Made by a program: the position numbers and the translations under genes. From NCBI RefSeq assembly GCF_016735695.1, contig NZ_JAERQD010000032.1, positions 1-64,000 of the forward strand: a stretch of DNA of 64,000 bases. Direction: 5' to 3'. Source of the stretch: Microvirga zambiensis WSM3693 (GTDB taxonomy: Bacteria > Pseudomonadota > Alphaproteobacteria > Rhizobiales > Beijerinckiaceae). A model generated the notes under the pieces. That model saw nothing but the letters and a program-made list of their open reading frames with translations, did not search any database and was not told the DNA's origin. Below are positions 43,276 to 51,708 of the stretch, piece after piece; the first letter of the stretch is position 1; the number at the start of each line of letters is the position of its first letter.

Positions 43276-44592
43276 ATGGCCCTGCAGCAATCGATCGATC
43301 TTGCCCTTGATGCCAATATCGGAAAGGGCGGCCTGTCTCAGGCGGCGGTCGACGATGCGCTGGGGCTCGTCGGCGACGCCATGAAGAGGCTTTCCGAGGA
43401 CGATGCCTCAGGTCGGCTTCCGCTGCTTCATATGCCGCGCACCACGGACGATCTGGCGAGCATCCGCGAGGCGGCCTCCTTCCTGCGGGATGACTCGACC
43501 GACGTGGTCGTCCTCGGCGTCGGCGGATCGAGCCTCGGCGGGCAGACTTTGGCGCAGCTGAAGGATTATGCGGTTCCGGGCACGGGCCGCTTCGCCGAGA
43601 GCCCGCGCATCCACTTCCTCGACAATCTCGACCCCATCACCTTCGACCGCATCCTGCACAAGCTGCCGCTCTCCTCGACCAAGTTCGTGTCGATCTCGAA
43701 ATCCGGCGGCACGGGCGAGACCCTGATGCAGACGATCGCTGTGCTCACCGCGCTCGAGAAAGCGGGCCTGCGCTCCCATCCCAACGACCTTTTCCTCGGC
43801 ATCTCCGAGCCGCGCAAGGATGGGACCAAGAATGCGCTGCGCGATCTTCTCGAGCCCGAAGGCGTGCGCTTCCTGGAGCATCACACGGGCATCGGCGGGC
43901 GCTACTCGGTGCTCACCAATGTGGGCCTTCTGCCGGCCGCAGCGCTGGGCCTCGACATCGGCGCCATCCGGCAGGGCGCGGCTGATGCCTATGAGCCTTT
44001 CCGCAACGGTGCTGCTGCCAAAGACGCGCCGTCGGCTCTGGGGGCTGCACTCAACATCGCCGCGGCGAAGGCCGGCAAGGGCATAGCCGTGACCATGGCC
44101 TATGCAGACCGGCTCGAGCGCTTCACCCGCTGGTGGGTGCAGCTCTGGGCGGAGAGCGTCGGCAAGGACGGCAAGGGCACGCAGCCGGTCGCTGCCATCG
44201 GGCCGGTGGACCAGCACAGCCAGCAGCAGCTCTATCTCGCCGGCCCCAACGACAAGCTCTTTACCGTGCTGACCACCGGCGTGTCCGGAAAGGGTCCCGT
44301 CATGGACGCTGCCCTGGCCAAGCGCGCAGGGCAGGCGGGCTTTGCCGGCAAGACCATCGGCGACCTCGTGTCCGCCCAAGGGCGCGCCATGGCCGACACC
44401 TTCGCCAAGAACAGCCGCCCGACCCGGCAGATCCATATCGAGACCCTGAACGAGCGCGCGCTCGGCGAGCTTCTCATGCATTTCATGCTGGAGACGATTC
44501 TGGCCGGCTATGCCATGGGCGTCGACCCGTTCGACCAGCCTGCGGTGGAAGAGGCCAAGATCCTGGCGAAGGAATATCTGGAGCAGGGGTAA
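43276..44592 (+). CDS. pgi: Glucose-6-phosphate isomerase
   Basis: A 438-residue cytosolic enzyme that interconverts glucose 6-phosphate and fructose 6-phosphate. SIS-domain features are VVVLGVGGSSLGGQTLA and KFVSISKSGGTGETLMQ for phosphate binding. Later GPVDQHSQQQLYLAGPNDK and the C-terminal ETILAGYAMGVDPFDQPAVE hold catalytic residues. It is of the shorter bacterial type (about 440 residues). The ATG is preferred over a GTG six bases upstream because GGAG is 7 nt before the ATG. No other sugar gene is adjacent. Confidence 0.95.
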   Translation: MALQQSIDLALDANIGKGGLSQAAVDDALGLVGDAMKRLSEDDASGRLPLLHMPRTTDDLASIREAASFLRDDSTDVVVLGVGGSSLGGQTLAQLKDYAVPGTGRFAESPRIHFLDNLDPITFDRILHKLPLSSTKFVSISKSGGTGETLMQTIAVLTALEKAGLRSHPNDLFLGISEPRKDGTKNALRDLLEPEGVRFLEHHTGIGGRYSVLTNVGLLPAAALGLDIGAIRQGAADAYEPFRNGAAAKDAPSALGAALNIAAAKAGKGIAVTMAYADRLERFTRWWVQLWAESVGKDGKGTQPVAAIGPVDQHSQQQLYLAGPNDKLFTVLTTGVSGKGPVMDAALAKRAGQAGFAGKTIGDLVSAQGRAMADTFAKNSRPTRQIHIETLNERALGELLMHFMLETILAGYAMGVDPFDQPAVEEAKILAKEYLEQG

Positions 44593-44602
44593 CACACCCC
44601 TA

Positions 44603-44826
44603 CGTCATCCCGGACGGCGCAGCTGGTCCGGGATCGCTTTCAGAACGGGACGCTGGGACCCTCTCCCCCTTGTGGGGGAGAGTTGGAGAGGGGGGTGCTG
44701 CGCAAGACTGGGACCAGCATGGCGCTCACACCCCCTCCATAGCCCTCCCCCACAAGGGGGGAGGGGACACCCGCGCTGCACTCGTCCAACGATCCCGGAT
44801 CTTCGCTGTGCTTCGTCCGGGATGAC
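44603..44826. repeat. Dispersed palindromic repeat, family D copy 2
   Basis: GTCATCCCGGACG at the left end is mirrored by CGTCCGGGATGAC at the right. Inside, CCCCCTTGTGGGGGAGAG and CTCCCCCACAAGGGGGGAG repeat the core of copy 1. It fills the gap between pgi and mutL. Confidence 0.85.
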
Positions 44827-44922
44827 GATGGAAGTCAGCAGGGGAATAACGTCGCGCGTTCTGGTTTCCGCCGCCTTCAGCGCCTATCTTCTCCCTTCCG
44901 AATCCGAAGGTCCGACACCCTC

Positions 44923-46767
44923 ATGCATGTCCGCCGCCTCGATCCCATCCTCGTCGACCGCATCGCCGCGGGCGAGGTCGTCGAGCGTCCGGCGGCGGCC
45001 GTGAAGGAACTCGTCGAGAACGCCGTCGATGCGGGTGCGGGCTCCATCGAGATCGCCGTGGAGGCGGGCGGGCGCCGCTTGATCCGCATCGTCGACGATG
45101 GGCGCGGAATGACGCCGGAGGATCTGGAACTGGCGGTCGAGCGCCACGCCACCTCCAAGCTGCCGGACGGCGACCTGTTTTCGATCAACACCCTCGGTTT
45201 TCGCGGCGAGGCCCTGCCGTCCATCGGCGCGGTGGCGCGCCTGTCCATCGTCACCCGGACAGCGGAGGCGGAGACCGGCTCTGCAATCGTGGTCGAGGCG
45301 GGCGTGAAAGGTCCCGTGCGCCCGGCGCCGGCACCGAAGGGCACACGCGTCGAGGTGACCGATCTCTTTTCCGCCACGCCTGCGCGCCTGAAATTCCTGA
45401 AGAGCGACCGTTCCGAGGCGCAGGCGGTGGCCGAGATCGTCAAGCGGCTTGCCATCGCGCATCCCACCATCCGTTTCACGCTGTCGGGCGAGCACATCAC
45501 CGCCTTCACCTATCCGCCGGAGGAGCCCGGCGAGCACGGCTTCCTGCGCCGTCTCTCGCGGGTGCTCGGCGCGGAGTTTCACGAGAACGCCATGAGCATC
45601 GGCGTCGAGCGCGAGGGCGTGCGGCTCACGGGCTTTGCGAGTCTCCCGACCTATCATCGCGGCACGGGAACCGCTGTCCACTTCGTCGTCAACGGGCGGC
45701 CCGTGCGCGACAAGCTGCTGCTCGGCGCGGTGCGCGGCGCCTATGCCGACGTGATGGCCTCCGACCGGCATCCCGTTCTTGCCGTCATGATCGATCTCGA
45801 TCCGCGTGCCGTGGATGTGAACGTGCATCCGGCCAAGACGGAAGTGCGCTTCCGCGATCCGGCCTTCGTGCGTGGTTTCGTGGTGGGGGCGCTGAAGGAG
45901 GCGATCACGCGCTACGCCTTCCGTGCGTCCTCGACCGGCGGCACGCGCACGCTCGAGAGCTTGCGCCCGCAAGGCGCGATGCCGCTTCGCCCGGCCTATC
46001 CGCACCGCACTCACGCGATCAGGCCCACGAGCGCTTTCGCCAACTGGCAGGCGCCGCTCGATGGATCGGAGCGGTCCTATGCATCAGGCCTCGCCGAAAG
46101 GCAGGGAAATCTCTCCGATCTCGCCGCGCCGTCCGCCGACAGCCGCGCCAATCTGCAAGAAGCCCAATCGGAAACGGACGAGGCGCCGCTCGGTGCCGCC
46201 CGCGCGCAGCTGCACGGCACCTACATCGTCGCGCAGACGCAGGACGGCATCGTCATCGTCGATCAGCATGCGGCGCATGAGCGTCTCGTCTACGAGCGCC
46301 TGAAGCGCGAGCGCGCCGCATCCGGCATCGGGCGGCAATTGCTCTTGATTCCGGAAGTGGTCGAGCTCGATCCCCTCGACGCGGACCGGGTGCTGGCGGA
46401 GGCTTCCGCTCTCGAGAGCCTCGGCCTCGTCGTCGAGCCTTTCGGCCACGGCGCGCTGCTCGTGCGCGAGGTGCCGTCCGCGCTTGCCGGCGGGCGCATC
46501 AAGGCGCTGGTGCAGGATGTGGCCGATGCGCTTGCCGAATGGGGGCAGGGCGCTTCGAACCCGCTCGAGGAGCGGCTCGATGCGGTGCTCTCGCGCATGT
46601 CCTGCCACGGCTCGATCCGCGCGGGACGCCGCATGCGTCCTGAGGAAATGAATGCGCTGCTGCGCGAGATGGAAGCGACACCGCTCTCTGGCCAGTGCAA
46701 CCACGGCAGGCCCACTTACGTCGAGCTCAAGCTGACGGATATCGAGCGGCTGTTCGGGCGGCGCTGA
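44923..46767 (+). CDS. mutL: DNA mismatch repair protein MutL
   Basis: A 614-residue mismatch-repair ATPase that links MutS recognition to strand removal. The GHKL ATP site is complete in the first 110 residues: LVENAVDAGA, DDGRGM, GFRGEALPSI. The linker (about residues 330-430) is poorly conserved. The C-terminal dimer domain carries DQHA-x2-E-x4-E (DQHAAHERLVYE), the endonuclease motif, as well as QCNHGRPTYVEL near the end. It is therefore the nicking type of MutL, as expected in bacteria without MutH. It appears to be transcribed alone; no strong ribosome site is visible. Confidence 0.97.
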   Translation: MHVRRLDPILVDRIAAGEVVERPAAAVKELVENAVDAGAGSIEIAVEAGGRRLIRIVDDGRGMTPEDLELAVERHATSKLPDGDLFSINTLGFRGEALPSIGAVARLSIVTRTAEAETGSAIVVEAGVKGPVRPAPAPKGTRVEVTDLFSATPARLKFLKSDRSEAQAVAEIVKRLAIAHPTIRFTLSGEHITAFTYPPEEPGEHGFLRRLSRVLGAEFHENAMSIGVEREGVRLTGFASLPTYHRGTGTAVHFVVNGRPVRDKLLLGAVRGAYADVMASDRHPVLAVMIDLDPRAVDVNVHPAKTEVRFRDPAFVRGFVVGALKEAITRYAFRASSTGGTRTLESLRPQGAMPLRPAYPHRTHAIRPTSAFANWQAPLDGSERSYASGLAERQGNLSDLAAPSADSRANLQEAQSETDEAPLGAARAQLHGTYIVAQTQDGIVIVDQHAAHERLVYERLKRERAASGIGRQLLLIPEVVELDPLDADRVLAEASALESLGLVVEPFGHGALLVREVPSALAGGRIKALVQDVADALAEWGQGASNPLEERLDAVLSRMSCHGSIRAGRRMRPEEMNALLREMEATPLSGQCNHGRPTYVELKLTDIERLFGRR

Positions 46768-46859
46768 AGCCTGTTCCGCATTATGGTAATGTAATTTCGT
46801 CGGCGCGGCTGTCGTCTCCCGACCCGAGCGATGCGGCCTCGCGACGCTGCACTGCGTCG

Positions 46860-46906
46860 CCGGGAGCCGGAAAACCGGGTCCACTTTTCCGAAGGGTGCG
46901 CTAATT
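46860..46906. repeat. Family B repeat fragment
   Basis: GGAAAACCGGGTCCACTTTTCCG with trailing GTGCGCTAATTC matches the right-hand block of repeat B. The 263 bp mutL-downstream gap otherwise holds only the upstream region of the binding-protein gene. Confidence 0.45.
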
Positions 46907-47030
46907 CACTCTCACTGGGCGTTGCTCCCGGGCCGTGCTGCCTGTTTCTCCGGCGCCGTGCCTCCATGATGCGCCGGCGATTGCAGACGAGCCGAAACGC
47001 GGACCAGCCCCTTGAAAGAGGAGGATGGCG

Positions 47031-47891
47031 ATGAAGATCTCGTCGATCGTTGGTGTATCTCTCCTTGGCGCTGCGCTGGCAATCGGTGGTGCCCTCGCGC
47101 AGGGCAAGAAATGGGAAACCGTCAAGATCGCTACCGAAGGCGCTTACGAGCCGTGGAACTTCACCGGCGCGGGCGGCAAGCTCGAAGGCTTCGAGATCGA
47201 TCTCGCCAATGAGCTGTGCACGCGCATGAAGGCGAAATGCGAGATCGTCGCCCAGGACTGGGACGGCATCATCCCGGCACTGCAGGCCAAGAAATACGAT
47301 GCCATCATGGCCGGCATGAGCATTACCGACGAGCGCAAGAAGACCATCGACTTCGCCGGCCCCTACGCGGCAGGTCCCAATGGCTTCCTCGTCGCGAAGG
47401 ATTCCCCGCTCGCCAAGATGCCGGGCACCGGCCAGGCCTTCAACCTGTCGTCTCAAACTGCGGATGCCGAGAAGGCCATCGCCGCTCTGAAACCGCTCCT
47501 GAAGGGCAAGACCATCGGCGTGCAGACCGCGACCATTCACGCCAATTTCGCCGACAAGTATCTGAAGGACGTCGCGGAGATCCGCGAGTACAAGACGACA
47601 GAGCAGCACGATCTCGATCTCGCCGCCGGCCGCATCGATGCGGTTCTGGCGGACGCGACGGCGCTGAACGGAACCCTGCGCAAGCCCGAGTTCAAGGATT
47701 ATGTCCTCGTCGGCCCCTCGATCACGGGCGGCCTCCTCGGTCCCGGTATCGGCGTGGGATTGCGCAAGGACGATACCGATCTGAAGGCCATGTTCAACGA
47801 GGCGATTGCCGGCGCCAAGGCGGACGGGACGATCAAGGGTCTCTCGGAGAAATGGTTCAAGATCGACGTTACACCCAAAACCGGATTCTAA
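47031..47891 (+). CDS. Amino-acid ABC transporter substrate-binding protein
   Basis: A 286-residue periplasmic binding protein of the polar/basic amino-acid family 3 (ArgT/HisJ-like). A signal peptide (residues 1-24, GGALAQ) is followed by KIATEGAYEPWNFTGAGGKLEGFEIDLANEL, the family signature with the ligand-binding Asp. The substrate-closing region is QDWDGIIPALQAKKYDAIMAGMSIT. Arginine, lysine, ornithine or octopine-type ligands are likely; none can be fixed. AGGAGG lies 6 nt before the chosen ATG and directly touches another ATG two codons upstream. No permease or ATPase gene is next to it. Confidence 0.92.
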   Translation: MKISSIVGVSLLGAALAIGGALAQGKKWETVKIATEGAYEPWNFTGAGGKLEGFEIDLANELCTRMKAKCEIVAQDWDGIIPALQAKKYDAIMAGMSITDERKKTIDFAGPYAAGPNGFLVAKDSPLAKMPGTGQAFNLSSQTADAEKAIAALKPLLKGKTIGVQTATIHANFADKYLKDVAEIREYKTTEQHDLDLAAGRIDAVLADATALNGTLRKPEFKDYVLVGPSITGGLLGPGIGVGLRKDDTDLKAMFNEAIAGAKADGTIKGLSEKWFKIDVTPKTGF

Positions 47892-48093
47892 ATCGGCATC
47901 GGATGGAGCGGTCGATAACCGCGTGGAGGTGAACAGCCTGCATGCGGCCGCGCAGCGCGCGGATGCCATTCGCGACAAGCTCATTCGCGAGATCGCTTCT
48001 CCCGCGCCCGAGCCCAGATTGGCGCGCGTCAGCGGCGTGCCTCCAGCCGATTGCCGCGAAGGCGCCGGCAGCAGATCGATGCGGTGATGGCGA

Positions 48094-48495
48094 TCAGGCG
48101 GTGGTGCGATAGAGATTGAGGCGCCTGCGCGCCGGAGCCGCGAAACGGGCCGGCATGGCAGCCTGCTCGAGGCACACCTCGAAGGGCGAAAGCTGGGATG
48201 CGGGCTGTGCCTCCATGGCTTCCGTCTCGTCGGGGCTGAAGGCGACGCCGGCGTAATCGCCATCGCGCCAGCACACCCGGGCGCGGCGCACCTGAAGGTC
48301 ATGAGCGGCGATGAACAGCTCGAAGGTTTCGGGAAGATCCATGTGCTGCGTCACCGCAATCCTGGCGCCGCCGGTCGAGATGTCCCACACGGTGCATGAG
48401 ATCATCGCCTCAGGGCCGAGCACGATCTGCGCCGGGTGTTGCGTGTTGAAGCGTCTGGCTTGCCGGCGATTGTCGAAGGCGGGACTCGAAACCAT
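48094..48495 (-). CDS. PilZ-domain c-di-GMP-binding protein
   Basis: A 133-residue protein dominated by a PilZ domain in residues 5-95. Both c-di-GMP contacts are visible: the RxxxR loop in RRQARRF and DxSxxG in WDISTGGARIAV. It is a probable effector that changes shape on c-di-GMP binding. The remaining 35 residues are of low similarity, with RRRLNLYR at the end. It stands alone between the amino-acid binding protein and repeat B3; its partner is not evident. Together with the EAL protein near 29 kb it is one of two c-di-GMP-related proteins in the window. Confidence 0.88.
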   Translation of the reverse strand: MVSSPAFDNRRQARRFNTQHPAQIVLGPEAMISCTVWDISTGGARIAVTQHMDLPETFELFIAAHDLQVRRARVCWRDGDYAGVAFSPDETEAMEAQPASQLSPFEVCLEQAAMPARFAAPARRRLNLYRTTA

Positions 48496-48606
48496 GGACG
48501 CGACCCGGGTTACAATGATCGATGAAGCTGAGCTTTAACGCTTTATTAACCGGCTTCTCAAGTCCCTCCGAAGGGGTATCTCCGAAAGTCGTAGAGCTGT
48601 TTCCGC

Positions 48607-48694
48607 TAGAGCATCGGACGGTCGATGCTCTCATTCAAGAAGAAAGCATCGGATTCATCCCAAAAGTGCAAGTCCACTTTTGGGTCCGATGCTT
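48607..48694. repeat. Dispersed repeat, family B copy 3
   Basis: AGAGCATCGGAC...GTCGATGCTCT and AAGCATCGGATTCATCCCAAAAGTG...CACTTTTGGGTCCGATGCTT form two nested palindromes with the family B core. It lies between the PilZ and aldo/keto reductase genes; nothing else is seen in that gap. Confidence 0.7.
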
Positions 48695-48729
48695 TGGTGT
48701 GGGAAACAGCTCTCTTCCTTACTTTGCCG

Positions 48730-49773
48730 TCAGCGCGACGGACCCTGCCGCTCTGCCGAGGCCGCCCAGATGTTGAGGTTGCCTTCGCCGGCGAACCGGT
48801 CGATCTCGGCAAGCTCCTCCGGCGTGAAGGACAGGTTCTTGACCGCGCCGACGCAGTCGACGACCTGTTCCGGTCGGCTGGCGCCGATCAGGGCCGACGT
48901 CACGCGACCGCCGCGCAGCACCCAGGCCAGCGCCATCTGCGCCAGCGTCTGCCCGCGCCGCTCGGCGATGCCGTTGAGGCCGCGGATGCGCGCGATATTG
49001 TCCTCGTTCAGGAAGCTCGTGCGCAGGGACTTGCCCTGGGCGGCGCGGCTCTCGCCGGGAATGCCGTTCAGATATTTCGTCGTCAGCATGCCCTGCGCCA
49101 GGGGCGAGAACACGATAGAGCCGAGGCCGAGATCGGCAAGGGTGTCGAGAAGTCCGTCCTCCTCGACCCAGCGGTTGAGCATGGAATAGCTCGGCTGATG
49201 AATGATGCAGGGCGTCCCGAGTTCGCGCAGGATGGCGTGTGCCTCGCGGGTGCGCTGGCTGTTGTAGGAGGACAGGCCCACATAGAGCGCCTTGCCCTGC
49301 CGCACCGCCGAATCGAGCGCCAGCATGGTCTCTTCCAGCGGCGTGTTCGGATCGAAGCGGTGGGAATAGAAGATGTCGACGTAGTCGAGCCCCATGCGCT
49401 TGAGGCTCTGGTCGAGGCTGGAGAGCAGATATTTGCGGCTGCCCCACTCGCCGTAAGGCCCGGGCCACATGCGGTAGCCGGCCTTGGTGGAGATCACCAT
49501 TTCGTCGCGCAGATTAGGAAAATCGTTGCGCAGGATCTCGCCGAACAGCGACTCCGCCGAACCGGGAGGAGGGCCGTAATTGTTGGCGAGGTCGAAATGC
49601 GTGACGCCGAGATCGAAGGCCGTGCGGCAGATCTCCCGTGCGGTCGCCGCCGACTTGTCCTCGCCGAAATTGTGCCAGAGGCCGAGCGAGATCGCCGGCA
49701 GCATGAGGCCGCTGCGGCCGCACCGGTTGTAGAGCATGTCGTCGTAGCGGTTCTCAGCGGGCAGATAGGCCAT
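48730..49773 (-). CDS. Aldo/keto reductase, YghZ/MgrA-like
   Basis: A 347-residue NADPH-dependent aldo/keto reductase close to E. coli YghZ (L-glyceraldehyde 3-phosphate reductase, also methylglyoxal-reducing). Evidence is the opening YDDMLYNRCGRSGLMLPAISLGLWHNFG, Asp and Tyr in THFDLANNYGPPPGSAE, Lys in ISTKAGYRMWPGPYG, and His in DIFYSHRFD. The C-terminal cofactor loop is SALIGASRPEQVVD. The start MAYLPAENRYD has GGAGG 5 nt upstream. It lies 31 bp downstream of the zinc alcohol dehydrogenase on the same strand, so the two probably form a small aldehyde/ketone operon. Confidence 0.93.
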   Translation of the reverse strand: MAYLPAENRYDDMLYNRCGRSGLMLPAISLGLWHNFGEDKSAATAREICRTAFDLGVTHFDLANNYGPPPGSAESLFGEILRNDFPNLRDEMVISTKAGYRMWPGPYGEWGSRKYLLSSLDQSLKRMGLDYVDIFYSHRFDPNTPLEETMLALDSAVRQGKALYVGLSSYNSQRTREAHAILRELGTPCIIHQPSYSMLNRWVEEDGLLDTLADLGLGSIVFSPLAQGMLTTKYLNGIPGESRAAQGKSLRTSFLNEDNIARIRGLNGIAERRGQTLAQMALAWVLRGGRVTSALIGASRPEQVVDCVGAVKNLSFTPEELAEIDRFAGEGNLNIWAASAERQGPSR

Positions 49774-49804
49774 CGTTTCCTCCAGGATCTTCAAATCCGG
49801 TCGA

Positions 49805-50848
49805 TCAAGCAAAGCGCGTAATGACGCCGATGCCAAGTCCTTCGAACTTATCCATCGCCATGAGAGCGGCGGGTGCCTCGTCGAGGCTCAGATGCTTGCC
49901 GACGAGCTTTTGCGGTACGAGCTTGCCGGTGCGGATCATCTCCAGCATATCCCGATAGCGGAAGGCCTGCATGCCGTGGCTGCCGTAGATCTCCAGCTCA
50001 TGCGCGATGATCTGCGCCATCGGCACCTGGGCCCGGGCATGATCGCCCACCATCAGGCCGACCTGCACGTGGCGGCCGCGCCGGCGCAGGTTCGCGATGG
50101 AATTGAAGCAGGTCACTGGGCTGCCCAGCGCATCGATGGAGACATGCGCGCCGCCCTTCGTGATTTCCTTCACCGCACCGACGACGTCGGCTGTGTGGCG
50201 CGCGTTGACGGTCGCCACCGCGCCCATCTCGCGCGCGAAGGCGAGCTTTTCTTCCGTGAGATCGACCGCGATCACATTCGCGCCCATGGCGGTTGCGATC
50301 ATGATCGCGGATAAGCCTACGCCGCCGCAGCCATGGACCGCAACCCACTCGCCGGGCTTCACGCGGCCCTGATCGACAATGGCGCGGAAGGAGGTGACAA
50401 AGCGGCAGCCGAGGCTTGCCGCCGTCACGACATCGAGCTCGTCCGGCAGCGCAACGAGATTCGTGTCGGCGTAGTCGACGGCCACATATTCCGCGAACGA
50501 GCCCCAGGCGGTGAAGCCCGGCTGGAACTGCTGCTCGCAGACCTGATGGTTGCCGGAATGGCATTCATGACAATGCCCGCATCCGCCGACGAAGGGCACC
50601 GTGACGCGATCGCCCTTCTTCCAGCGCGTGACCTGCTTGCCGGTAGCGAGCACCGTGCCCGCGAGCTCGTGTCCCGGCACATGCGGCAGCACCACGTCGG
50701 GATCGTGCCCCATCCAGCCGTGCCAATCGCTCCGGCACAATCCCGTCGCCTCGACCTTGATCACCACACCTTCCGCGGAGGGCGTCGGATCCGGCACGTT
50801 CTGCACCCGCGGTGGCTGACCGAACTGCTCGAAGAGAACCGCTTTCAT
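49805..50848 (-). CDS. Zinc-dependent alcohol dehydrogenase
   Basis: A 347-residue medium-chain dehydrogenase. Catalytic-zinc ligands are the Cys in [10 protein letters not shown], His-Glu in VPGHELAG and a later Cys in ASLGCRF. The structural zinc loop is [17 protein letters not shown] with four Cys. The NAD(P) fold begins [14 protein letters not shown], and an Asp after the second strand (IAVDLTEEK) favours NAD. The alcohol used is unknown. The start at [10 protein letters not shown] is the usual family N terminus. It is transcribed together with the YghZ-like reductase 31 bp downstream. Confidence 0.92.
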   Translation of the reverse strand: MKAVLFEQFGQPPRVQNVPDPTPSAEGVVIKVEATGLCRSDWHGWMGHDPDVVLPHVPGHELAGTVLATGKQVTRWKKGDRVTVPFVGGCGHCHECHSGNHQVCEQQFQPGFTAWGSFAEYVAVDYADTNLVALPDELDVVTAASLGCRFVTSFRAIVDQGRVKPGEWVAVHGCGGVGLSAIMIATAMGANVIAVDLTEEKLAFAREMGAVATVNARHTADVVGAVKEITKGGAHVSIDALGSPVTCFNSIANLRRRGRHVQVGLMVGDHARAQVPMAQIIAHELEIYGSHGMQAFRYRDMLEMIRTGKLVPQKLVGKHLSLDEAPAALMAMDKFEGLGIGVITRFA

Positions 50849-50881
50849 GGGAGGTCTTTCCTTACACAACGAATGGGAATG

Positions 50882-51442
50882 CTACGATCCTAAATACCGT
50901 CCGAACACCACTTTCGTCTCCCCGTAGTCGCGCCGCTCGATCTCCTCGAAGCGCTCCGGCAGCGTGACCGCGACGCCCTGCGCCTCTTCGACGATCACGA
51001 GTGCGTCGGGCACGAGCCAGCCGCCTTCGGCGCAGGAGCGCAAGGCCTTGGGCGCAAGGTCCTTGCCGTAGGGCGGGTCGCAGAACACGAGGGAGAACGG
51101 GGCGTTGGGCGCGGCCTCGCCCATGCGGGTGGCGTCGCGGCGGAAGAGGCGGGTGGCGCCGCCGGCGCCGAGCGCTTCCACGTTCTCGCGGATGATGCCG
51201 CGGGATTGCGCCCCGTCGTCGACGAAGAGCGCGTAGGCGGCGCCGCGCGACAGCGCCTCCAGGCCGAAGGCACCGGTGCCGGCGAAAAGATCGAGCACGC
51301 GTGCGCCCTCGACCGGGTCGTCATAGCCGTGCTGGAGGATGTTGAAGAGCGTCTCGCGCAGGCGGTCCGAGGTCGGGCGGATCGCGTCCGAACTCGGCCC
51401 CTTGAGCGAGCGGCCGCGCCAGCGCCCGCCCACGATTCTCAT
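50882..51442 (-). CDS. rsmD: 16S rRNA (guanine(966)-N2)-methyltransferase
   Basis: A 186-residue SAM-dependent enzyme that methylates G966 of 16S rRNA on the assembled 30S subunit. The opening MRIVGGRWRGRSL and RPTSDRLRETLFNIL are diagnostic. The SAM site is VLDLFAGTGAFGLEALSRGA, and the catalytic motif is CDPPYG. Length is normal. GAGG lies 8 nt before the ATG. It is upstream of the alcohol dehydrogenase on the same strand with a 33 bp gap, and the Rlu-type pseudouridine synthase is upstream again, a common pairing in Rhizobiales. Confidence 0.96.
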   Translation of the reverse strand: MRIVGGRWRGRSLKGPSSDAIRPTSDRLRETLFNILQHGYDDPVEGARVLDLFAGTGAFGLEALSRGAAYALFVDDGAQSRGIIRENVEALGAGGATRLFRRDATRMGEAAPNAPFSLVFCDPPYGKDLAPKALRSCAEGGWLVPDALVIVEEAQGVAVTLPERFEEIERRDYGETKVVFGRYLGS

Positions 51443-51708
51443 GGTCTGAACCTCATCGGGAGAGCCTCACAAAGCTCATAGACGGCCTCATCCTCAAAGT
51501 CTGGCCGAAATAGCAAACAAGCCCGCCGCCGTGAGCAACTCTCGATGTCATAGCCGTCCCCGGACTTGATCCGGGGATCAGTCCCGGCCATCCCGATCAT
51601 GTGAGACGCCGCGCTTTTCTTAATCGAGATCACCGGCACGAGGCCGGTGATGACGTGCAGGTGAATGTTCTACCGGCTCCTCAGGACGAGGTTGGTATTT
51701 TCTTAGCT

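Noticed and set aside
47892-48087. A possible small protein after the amino-acid binding protein (GTG at about 47929, with AAQRADAIRDKLIREI)
   Set aside because: The helix-like stretch looks protein-like, but there is no clear ribosome site and the frame ends in low-quality sequence. Not enough to call a gene.
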